Source: an uncultured Prevotella sp.
GTDB lineage: Bacteria; Bacteroidota; Bacteroidia; Bacteroidales; Bacteroidaceae
NCBI GenBank assembly: GCA_946415245.1
Contig: CAMKRS010000004.1
Span: 32,410 to 96,409 of the forward strand
Direction: 5' to 3'
DNA length: 64,000 nucleotides
Positions 56,828 to 64,000 of this stretch are shown in pieces. Both the position numbers and the translations under genes were made by a program. The number at the start of each line of letters is the position of its first letter. The first letter of the stretch is position 1. Below the pieces are notes generated by a model. It saw only the letters and a program-made list of their open reading frames with translations, made no database searches and was not told the origin of the DNA.

Positions 56828-58803
56828 ATCTTTTCCCAATTTAATCTTATTCCTATATAATAAATGGCGCCGTGAACGGGTCCCCACACCATCGTTGCGT
56901 CGAAATTCGGACCCCAAGGATCATCAGCTGCGATGATAGGATTCTTCTGCCGACAACTTGTGATATTCTCGCCACCAGCGTAGATGCTCCAATGCCGGAA
57001 GAAACGGGTAACCTGTGCATTCAGTTGCTCGAAGCCCCTGTAGCGAGAGTCCCATGCAGGGATTCCATCAGCAATCGTATAGGCATCTGGCAATCGTCCA
57101 CCACCATTGAGTTGCAGTGTCACATCAAACTGCCACTTACCCAAGCCAGGCTTATACTGAGCGGTGATGAGTCCTTTATATTTATTGGTCAAAGGCTTTT
57201 CGCGAAGCACGCCACCATAGGTCGATTTCACATTGGTACAACGGTAGGTAGCAGTCATCGTGAAGCCATCGAAGAGTTCGCTGGTTGCCTCCACCTGCCA
57301 GGTATGCGAATAACTATCGCCCACAAGGTTGGTAAAGTGGACGGCGTGTGGATTGCTGTCCATATCTACGAGCATCTGGTTCAGAAACGTGGTATAATAA
57401 TACTCCGCACTGAGTTCCAGCTTTCTTTCGCCAATGGGGATGCTGAGGGCAGCGCTGAGGCCGTAGTTCCAAGCTTCCTCTTGGTCGAGGTCATCGTCGA
57501 TGACAATCTGTCGATTGCTGGCCAACAGGTAGTTATATTCTGCCATCACATGGTTGGTACGGTAGCCTTTGCCGATACTACCGCGCAGAGTTACGATGTC
57601 GTTGGGAGAGTACTTTAAGTGCATACGCGGCGTGACAAAACTGCCGTAGATGTTGCTGTGGTCCCAACGCAGACCACCCATCAGCGTGAATTGCTCACCA
57701 ACCTTAAACGTATATTGAGCATAGGCACCTGGTGTGGTCTCATCGAAGTCAAACTTGTCGTGGTTCAGGCTCACACCAGTGGATAAACTGTGGTGTTCAT
57801 TAAAATCAGTCTCGAACAGCAGCGAAGCATAACCATTGCGCTGGTCGGAGTTGTACTGCTTATGTCCGTAGAGCGCATTCTCATGGTGCAACGAACCAGA
57901 GAGGATCAAGGCGATGTTCGACGAGTGTTCTGGGTCGAAGATATAAGCGTTTTTTGCGAAAGCCTCGTAGCGCTCGTTGGTGATATCGATTAAATAGGGG
58001 TGAGAGGTAAGAGATGAGTGGTGAGAGGATACCTGTCCACCTTCGCGGTGCTCCTTCAATCCTTTTATCGCTGCCTGGAAGATATAGTTGTCGCTAACCC
58101 ATGCCCAACGGCTCATCAGCGACCCCTGTCGTACTTTGGGCATATCCGCAAAGCTGTCATCGTTCTCGTCATGTGCTTTGTCAAGTATCTCATAGTGACC
58201 CAACAAAGCCGTACTCCAACGATCTGACAGATGCAGGTTCGCTCCAAGGTTCGCCTCTAACTTGCCCTTTGTATTATAATAGAGGTTCGCGTCAGCAAAG
58301 GGTGTTGCCTGCGGCTTCTTGAACTCCACATTGATTTGTCCTGTGATGCTCTCGTAACCATTTTTCACCGAAGAAGCCCCTTTCGACACCTGAATGCTCT
58401 GCATCCACGGGCCAGGGATATAGCCTAGCGAATAGGGAGCCGCCGCACCGCGATAATTGGGAATATTCTCCGTCAGCATCTGCACGTAAGTACCACTCAG
58501 ACCTAACAGTTTAATCTGCTGTGCACCTGTCGCAGCATCGGCATAGTTCACATCGACAGAGGGATTGGTGGTAAAACTCTCGCCGAGATTGCAGCAGGCG
58601 GCACGCAACAATTCCCCACTGCCGATAAAATCGGTATTGCCAAGGCCCTTCGACTTTGCATGAGTCCCGTGAGCAGACACGTTGACCTCCCGCAACTGCT
58701 CTGCGCGCCAGACACTATCCGACTTTTCAGAGACCTGTCCGTAAGTCCCCGAAACCGTCAGCAATGTGACAATCATCCAGCCGAAGAATCTCTTGCTCAT
58801 CAT
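56824..58803 (-). CDS. TonB-dependent receptor, translationally coupled to HMA protein
   Basis: LREVNVSAHGTHAKSKGLGNTDFI; plug SIQVSKGASSVKNGYESITGQINVEFKKP. Confidence 0.9.
   Translation of the reverse strand: MMSKRFFGWMIVTLLTVSGTYGQVSEKSDSVWRAEQLREVNVSAHGTHAKSKGLGNTDFIGSGELLRAACCNLGESFTTNPSVDVNYADAATGAQQIKLLGLSGTYVQMLTENIPNYRGAAAPYSLGYIPGPWMQSIQVSKGASSVKNGYESITGQINVEFKKPQATPFADANLYYNTKGKLEANLGANLHLSDRWSTALLGHYEILDKAHDENDDSFADMPKVRQGSLMSRWAWVSDNYIFQAAIKGLKEHREGGQVSSHHSSLTSHPYLIDITNERYEAFAKNAYIFDPEHSSNIALILSGSLHHENALYGHKQYNSDQRNGYASLLFETDFNEHHSLSTGVSLNHDKFDFDETTPGAYAQYTFKVGEQFTLMGGLRWDHSNIYGSFVTPRMHLKYSPNDIVTLRGSIGKGYRTNHVMAEYNYLLASNRQIVIDDDLDQEEAWNYGLSAALSIPIGERKLELSAEYYYTTFLNQMLVDMDSNPHAVHFTNLVGDSYSHTWQVEATSELFDGFTMTATYRCTNVKSTYGGVLREKPLTNKYKGLITAQYKPGLGKWQFDVTLQLNGGGRLPDAYTIADGIPAWDSRYRGFEQLNAQVTRFFRHWSIYAGGENITSCRQKNPIIAADDPWGPNFDATMVWGPVHGAIYYIGIRLNWEKI
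57999..58026 (-). repeat. heptamer repeat (TCTYACC-type)x4 on minus strand
   Basis: Plus: GGTGAGA GGTAAGA GATGAGT GGTGAGA, in frame in TonB receptor (SSHHSSLTSHP). Confidence 0.9.
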
Positions 58804-58852
58804 TTCGGCTGCAAAATTACGAATAACTGAGTGAAATGCCAAATAAAAACAG

Positions 58853-59254
58853 TTAAAGATGTACCTCTTTATCCACCACCTCGCCATGCAGAATCTTAAA
58901 AGAATTCAGATGGACGCCCTCGTGGAGAGAGAGAATGGCGTAGCGGATGGTGGGGTCGTTGGCCAAGCGGAGGTCCTCCTGAGAGGGGCGCGAGGGCGAA
59001 GCAGGATGACTGTGCCAATTGGCGAGAATCTTTAAGCCATTCTGACGCGCATACTTCAACGCAGCAAACTGATCCTTCGGGGCGAAAGAGAAATGCTCTG
59101 ACGAGTGGTCGATATTCTCCATCCAATAGTTCTCCGTCACCTCGTCTTCCTCGTCGCCGCTAATACCCAGCAGGTAACCGCACGTCTCATTCGGTGCGTC
59201 CTGCCGGGCCTGGCTAATCAATTCATCTATAATAATCTGTGGAATCTTCATCAC
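58853..59254 (-). CDS. JAB/JAMM (M67) metallopeptidase-like protein
   Basis: ETCGYLLG, NWHSHPASPSRPSQED (JAMM HxHPxxxxxPSxxD). Confidence 0.9.
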   Translation of the reverse strand: MMKIPQIIIDELISQARQDAPNETCGYLLGISGDEEDEVTENYWMENIDHSSEHFSFAPKDQFAALKYARQNGLKILANWHSHPASPSRPSQEDLRLANDPTIRYAILSLHEGVHLNSFKILHGEVVDKEVHL

Positions 59255-60064
59255 TTAGTGGTTTTTGAGGTCGCAGGCGGCCTGTTCGTAATCTATCAGA
59301 TGGTCGATAGTGGGGTTTGTGCCGCAGATGGCACACGAGTCACGATGCTTCACGGGAACCGTGCGGAACTGCATGGTCTTGGCATCGAAGGTGAGTAGAC
59401 GGTTGGTCAACAACTCGCCGATACCCGTAAAGTATTTCAATGTCTCTGCAGCCTGGATGGTACCCAGCATACCAGCGATAGCACCTAATACTCCTGCCTG
59501 CGAACAGGTGGGAACGGCTCCAGCTGGAGGTGGTTCCTTGAACATACAACGATAGCACGCCGTGCCAGGCAAATGGGTAAACGTCTGTCCGTTGAAGCGC
59601 AGGATGCCACCATGCGAGAAAGGCTTGCCTGCCATCACACACGCATCGTTAATGAGAAACTTCACAGGAAAGTTGTCCGTACCGTCGACGATGAAGTCAT
59701 ATTCCTTAATGATGTCGAGCGCATTTGATGAGTCAAGGAACTCGTAATAGGTATCCACCTTCACATCAGGGTTGATGGCCTTGATCTTCTCCTCGGCACT
59801 CTTCACCTTCGGCACACCTACGTCCTTCGTAAAGTGAATCACCTGGCGCTGCAGGTTCGAGAGATCCACCACATCAGCATCTACGATACCGATGGTGCCG
59901 ATGCCCGCCGCAGCGAGGTAGAGCGATACGGGAGCCCCCAGTCCACCAGCACCCACCACGAGCACACGTGCGTTCATTATCTTCTCTTGTCCTTCCACAC
60001 CAACATCCTGCAATAGGATGTGTCGCGAGTATCGCTGTATCTGTTCTTCTGTAAAGTCAATCAT
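59255..60064 (-). CDS. HesA/MoeB/ThiF family E1-like adenylyltransferase
   Basis: RYSRHILLQDVGVEGQEKIMNARVLVVGAGGLGAPVSLYLAAAG; CxxC motifs. Confidence 0.93.
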   Translation of the reverse strand: MIDFTEEQIQRYSRHILLQDVGVEGQEKIMNARVLVVGAGGLGAPVSLYLAAAGIGTIGIVDADVVDLSNLQRQVIHFTKDVGVPKVKSAEEKIKAINPDVKVDTYYEFLDSSNALDIIKEYDFIVDGTDNFPVKFLINDACVMAGKPFSHGGILRFNGQTFTHLPGTACYRCMFKEPPPAGAVPTCSQAGVLGAIAGMLGTIQAAETLKYFTGIGELLTNRLLTFDAKTMQFRTVPVKHRDSCAICGTNPTIDHLIDYEQAACDLKNH

Positions 60065-60092
60065 AATCTTCAATTTTCAATCTTCAATCTTA
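60065..60092 (-). repeat. heptamer repeat spanning Ubl stop codon
   Basis: Plus: AATCTTC AATTTTC AATCTTC AATCTTA. Confidence 0.85.
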
Positions 60093-60300
60093 AGCATCCT
60101 CCTCCCATAAAATACAGGAAATCGACCTTGTCGCCTTCCTTGAGTTGGATACTCTCCCAGTCCTCACGCTCGGCAAACTCCTCGTTCACCTGCACGCTGA
60201 CCATCTCGGGCTGTTGCACATCGTTCTGCTGAATCAGTTCACTCACATTGAGCGGCAGGCTCACTTCCTGCGCGTCTCCATTTACATAAATCTTTGCCAT
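60070..60300 (-). CDS. MoaD/ThiS-like ubiquitin-fold sulfur carrier with residues after the GG motif
   Basis: MAKIYVNGDAQEVSLPLNVSELIQQ...LKEGDKVDFLYFMGGGCLRLKIEN*. Confidence 0.85.
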   Translation of the reverse strand: MAKIYVNGDAQEVSLPLNVSELIQQNDVQQPEMVSVQVNEEFAEREDWESIQLKEGDKVDFLYFMGGGCLRLKIEN

Positions 60301-60320
60301 AATCATTTGAGTTTGAATCT

Positions 60321-60454
60321 GGGTGCAAAGGTACGGCGATTTTCACGATGCTACAATCCCACAGGGATGGTAAATCGCATACCATATCAAGGGTATGCAG
60401 AATGCCAAGAACGTGCGATTGTGGGAGTGCCAAAACCGCCGTACCTTTGCACCC
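60321..60454. promoter_or_regulatory. dyad-symmetric divergent promoter region
   Basis: GGGTGCAAAGGTACGGCG (60321-60338) / CGCCGTACCTTTGCACCC (60437-60454), TACCTTTG on both strands. Confidence 0.85.
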
Positions 60455-60473
60455 GAACTCAAACGTTATTTTT

Positions 60474-60953
60474 ATGGCAGAAAACAAGAAATTAAGCATC
60501 ATCGCTTTCAGTGGCGATTTTGACAAACTGACAGCAGTATTTACATTAGGTACGGGCGCGGCAGCAGTGGGGTACGAAGTGAACATTTTCTTCACCTTCT
60601 GGGGGCTCGATGCCATCAAACAAAAGCAGGGCCGAAGCTTTACCGGCGGCAACTGGCTGACAAAGATCTTTGGCTTTATGATGGGTGGTCTGAAAGTCAC
60701 TCCTACCAGCCGCTTCAACTTCCTCGGTGCCGGTCCGAAAATCTTCCGCTACCTGATGCGGAAGAACAACGTGGCGACGCTCGAAGAACTGGTCGAGGCG
60801 GCGAAGGCACTGGGCATTAACCTCTATGCCTGCGAGATGGCAATGCACGTGCTCGGTCTGAAGAAGGAGGACTTCATCCCTGAGGTGAAGGATGTGCTCG
60901 GCGTGGCGTCGTTCCTCAATCTCTCAGAAGGCGGACAGACATTATTTATTTAA
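60474..60953 (+). CDS. DsrE/DsrF/DrsH-like family protein
   Basis: KLSIIAFSGDFDKLTAVFTLGTGAAAVGYEVNIFFTFWGLDAIK...NLYACEMAMHVLGLKKEDF. Confidence 0.88.
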   Translation: MAENKKLSIIAFSGDFDKLTAVFTLGTGAAAVGYEVNIFFTFWGLDAIKQKQGRSFTGGNWLTKIFGFMMGGLKVTPTSRFNFLGAGPKIFRYLMRKNNVATLEELVEAAKALGINLYACEMAMHVLGLKKEDFIPEVKDVLGVASFLNLSEGGQTLFI

Positions 60954-60965
60954 ATTGGTAAGGAT

Positions 60966-61190
60966 ATGGCAACAAAAGTATTAGACATCACGAAGGAGCA
61001 CTGCCCGATGACCTTCGTCAAGACAAAGATTGAGCTGTCGAAACTACAGCCGGGCGACACACTCGAAGTATTGCTCTCTGAGGGCGAACCGCTCGACAAC
61101 GTGCCCCGCAACGCCCGCGAGCAGGGCTATAACGTGCTCTCCGTAGAGCATGTAGAAGGCACTACACACAAAGTAACAATCAAAAAGTAA
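60966..61190 (+). CDS. TusA-like sulfur carrier
   Basis: KVLDITKEHCPMTFVKTKIELSKLQPGDTLEVLLSEGEP. Confidence 0.92.
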   Translation: MATKVLDITKEHCPMTFVKTKIELSKLQPGDTLEVLLSEGEPLDNVPRNAREQGYNVLSVEHVEGTTHKVTIKK

Positions 61191-61230
61191 AAAAGGTAAA
61201 ATAAGTATAACATTAAAAACTCAAACGATT

Positions 61231-62670
61231 ATGGCAGATTCTAATTTACAGCGCAGTGTGACCACTGCAACCGCCAGAAGACTGGCTACGACCACAAAAA
61301 CCGCCCCGCAGATGGGCTCCATCACCCCGAGGCTATTGCTGAAACTCCTGCCCTGGGTACAGGTCAGCGGCGGCACGTTCCGCGTAAACCGCACGAAGGT
61401 GGAGTTACGAAAGAACGACCGCCTACCCATCCAGTATGTCAACGGTGTGCCCTCGTTTACGGCGAAGAACCTCAAGGCGATTCCCCTCTTCTCTGAATTC
61501 GACGACGAGATACTGCACCGTCTGGTGAGTTCGTTCGAGGCAAAGGAGATAGATGTCGACAAGTTCTTCGTAGAGGAAGGCAAGGACAAGCAGCGCTTCT
61601 TCATCGTGGCCAGCGGTCAGGCAGAGGTCATCAGCAAAGGCCCTCACGGCGAGGACCTGCGGATCGCGCTTTTGGGCGACGGCGAATATTTCGGCGAGGC
61701 CGACCTGCTGGATGAGCAGGAATCGACGGTCAGCGTGCGCGCCATCACTCCAACGGTGTTCCTTGGCCTGAAGCTGAAGGAACTGATCAAGTTTATCAAG
61801 GAAGTGCCTGATTTCCGCGAGACCTTCACAAAGGCTGTCGATAAGCAGTTGCGCCTGAAGGCATCGGTGAACGACAACGGCGAGAAGCACATCGATCTGG
61901 TGAGCGGTCATGAGGAAGACAACATCATCCCTGAGACTTACATCGATTACGAGGAGAATCCGACGGAGTACTCGCTGAACACATTGCAGACGGTGGTGCG
62001 TGTGCATACCCGTGTGAGCGACCTTTATAATAATCCCTACAACCAGTTAGAGGAGCAGCTTCGCCTCTCGATTGAGAGCATCAAGGAGCGTCAGGAGTGG
62101 GAACTCATCAACAACAAGCAGTTCGGTTTGCTGGCTGCCGCCAACCCTGCCTACCGCATCACCACCCGTTATGGTGCGCCCACACCCGACGACCTCGATG
62201 AGTTGTTGTCACTGGTGTGGAAAGAGCCGGCTTTCTTCATCGCTAACCCACGTGCCATCGCTGCTTTCGAGCGCGAATGTACCTGGCGCGGTGTACCGCC
62301 TGTAACCGCAGATCTCTTCGGCACAAAGGTCATCCTATGGCGCGGCGTGCCCCTGATTCCTTCAGACAAGGTGGAGGTAGAAGGCCAGTACTTGACAGGT
62401 CGCGGTGTTGGCACAACCAAGATTATCCTCGTGCGCGTCGGTGAGAAGAATCAGGGTGTCATCGGTCTGCACCAGAGCGGTATTCCTGGCGAGATTGCCC
62501 CGTCTTTGAGTGCCCGTCTGATGGGTCTCGACAAGTTCGGCGTGGCCTCTTATTTGCTCACGAAGTACTTCTCATTGGCCGCGCTTACCGACGACGCCAT
62601 CGCCGTGCTCGAAAATGTCGAGGTTGGCTATTATCACGATTATCAGCATCGTAACAAAGTAGAGAAATAA
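61231..62670 (+). CDS. Family 2 encapsulin shell protein with cNMP-binding-like insertion
   Basis: ARRLATTTKTAPQMGSITPRLLLKLLPWVQVSGGTFRVNR (Family 2 N-terminus); insertion aa ~83-190 with IPLFSEFDDEILHRL...GDGEYFGEADLL; HK97-like C-terminal part. Confidence 0.88.
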   Translation: MADSNLQRSVTTATARRLATTTKTAPQMGSITPRLLLKLLPWVQVSGGTFRVNRTKVELRKNDRLPIQYVNGVPSFTAKNLKAIPLFSEFDDEILHRLVSSFEAKEIDVDKFFVEEGKDKQRFFIVASGQAEVISKGPHGEDLRIALLGDGEYFGEADLLDEQESTVSVRAITPTVFLGLKLKELIKFIKEVPDFRETFTKAVDKQLRLKASVNDNGEKHIDLVSGHEEDNIIPETYIDYEENPTEYSLNTLQTVVRVHTRVSDLYNNPYNQLEEQLRLSIESIKERQEWELINNKQFGLLAAANPAYRITTRYGAPTPDDLDELLSLVWKEPAFFIANPRAIAAFERECTWRGVPPVTADLFGTKVILWRGVPLIPSDKVEVEGQYLTGRGVGTTKIILVRVGEKNQGVIGLHQSGIPGEIAPSLSARLMGLDKFGVASYLLTKYFSLAALTDDAIAVLENVEVGYYHDYQHRNKVEK

Positions 62671-64000
62671 TGATAGATATTCAGAATATTAACGGATACG
62701 GTATCGAGGACCCTGGCTTCGCGCTGCTACGAGAAGTGGCCCAAAAGTACTGCCCCGAAGAATTGCAGGCGGAAAGGAAGGCGATACTTCCGGATGAAAG
62801 CCTCAATCTGACCGAGCTGGAAGCTAGTTTCAATCAGCTGCTGGCGGGCGGAAGTGGCTATGGTGATCTTCCTTACATCGGCGATTCTGAGGCTGAGACC
62901 AGAGCCATCCCCAAGGACGATGGTTTCGGCATCGGCATCCCTGAGACACAGAAGCTGCGCGACCTGCACTACGAGGAGGCGGACACGCTGAACTCGGAGC
63001 AGATCAAGCGCGACTTCCCCGTGCTCAATCAGAAGGTGAACGGCCACGACCTCGTCTGGCTCGACAACGGTGCCACGACGCAGAAGCCGAACCAGGTCAT
63101 CGACAAGATCTCGGACTATTACCGTAATTATAATTCGAACATCCATCGCGGGGCGCATACCCTTGCTGCCCGTGCGACGGATGCCTACGAGGAGGCACGC
63201 GAAAAGGTGCAGCGGTTTATCAACGCCGCCACCAGCGAGGAGATCATCTTCGTGCGCGGCACCACCGAGGGCATCAACCTCGTGGCGCAGACTTACGGAC
63301 GACAGTTCCTGACACCAGGCGATGAAGTGATTGTCTCTGAACTCGACCATCATGCCAACATCGTGCCCTGGCAGCGCGTGGCTCAGGAGAAGGGCGCCAC
63401 CCTGCGCGCCATTCCCACCGATCAGAACGGCGACCTGATTCTTTCTGAGTTCGAGCGCCTCATCACGCCTCGTACGCGGTTTGTCTCAGTGGGTCATGTC
63501 AATAACACCTTCGGCACGATCAACGATGTGAAGCGCATCATCGAGATTGCCCATTCGCACAATATTCCTGTGCTGATTGATGGCGCACAGAGTATTGCTC
63601 ACACACCTGTCGATGTGCAGGCTTTGGGTGCAGATTTCTTCGTGTTCAGCGGTCATAAAATCTACGGGCCTAATGGCATCGGCGTGGTCTATGGTCGCAA
63701 GGAACTCTTAGACAAGATGCAGCCCTGGCAAGGTGGAGGCAACATGATTAAAGACGTTACCATCGAGCGTACGGAGTACAACGTGCCCCCTGCCCGTTTC
63801 GAGGCTGGTACACCCAATGTGGCTGATGCCATCGGACTAGGTGCTGCCCTCGACTATGTGTCGCACATCGGTCTGCGCAATATCGAGCACCATGAGCACC
63901 AGCTGACGGAGTATGCCCGTGAGCAGCTCGCCCAGATTCCTGGTCTGACGCTTATCGGCAATCCCAAGAACCGCGTGTCTGTCGTGTCGTTCGTCCTCGA
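62670..64000 (+). CDS. SufS-type cysteine desulfurase with ~107-aa N-terminal extension, truncated by window edge
   Basis: LVWLDNGATTQKPNQVID, SNIHRGAHTLAARATDAYEEAR, ELDHHANIVPWQ, FSGHKIYGPNGIGVVYG; no stop before edge. Confidence 0.92.
   Translation, partial: MIDIQNINGYGIEDPGFALLREVAQKYCPEELQAERKAILPDESLNLTELEASFNQLLAGGSGYGDLPYIGDSEAETRAIPKDDGFGIGIPETQKLRDLHYEEADTLNSEQIKRDFPVLNQKVNGHDLVWLDNGATTQKPNQVIDKISDYYRNYNSNIHRGAHTLAARATDAYEEAREKVQRFINAATSEEIIFVRGTTEGINLVAQTYGRQFLTPGDEVIVSELDHHANIVPWQRVAQEKGATLRAIPTDQNGDLILSEFERLITPRTRFVSVGHVNNTFGTINDVKRIIEIAHSHNIPVLIDGAQSIAHTPVDVQALGADFFVFSGHKIYGPNGIGVVYGRKELLDKMQPWQGGGNMIKDVTIERTEYNVPPARFEAGTPNVADAIGLGAALDYVSHIGLRNIEHHEHQLTEYAREQLAQIPGLTLIGNPKNRVSVVSFVL

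Noticed and set aside
61423-62007. 194-aa minus-strand ORF
   Set aside because: Antisense to the encapsulin gene; no domain.

Overview
Chromosomal window from a Bacteroidales genome, Prevotella-like by protein style and by TTTG/TAnnTTTG promoters (inference). Main content: (1) xylan utilisation genes (GH10, GH43). (2) An NHLP-type peptide export operon (STAS, HlyD-like, C39-peptidase ABC, second ABC) ending in an unlisted 51-aa ORF with a double-glycine leader (17035-17190). (3) A large cobalamin gene set, 22.6-44.7 kb, with several fused enzymes, two back-to-back cobalamin riboswitches, two TonB receptors and an exported CbiK-like chelatase. (4) At the right edge, a divergent locus pairing a ubiquitin-like sulfur carrier/E1/JAMM operon with a DsrE/TusA/encapsulin/cysteine desulfurase operon; the two share a dyad-symmetric promoter region. 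Cross-cutting structure: 7-9 bp minisatellites, several of them translated in frame inside conserved enzymes; a 3x22-bp palindromic repeat in cobB/cbiA; a perfect 29-bp inverted repeat inside cobT; a duplicated ~101-bp promoter module; and a decayed TonB receptor remnant. No tRNA, rRNA or CRISPR array was recognised. All family calls are by motif recognition only; no searches were run.
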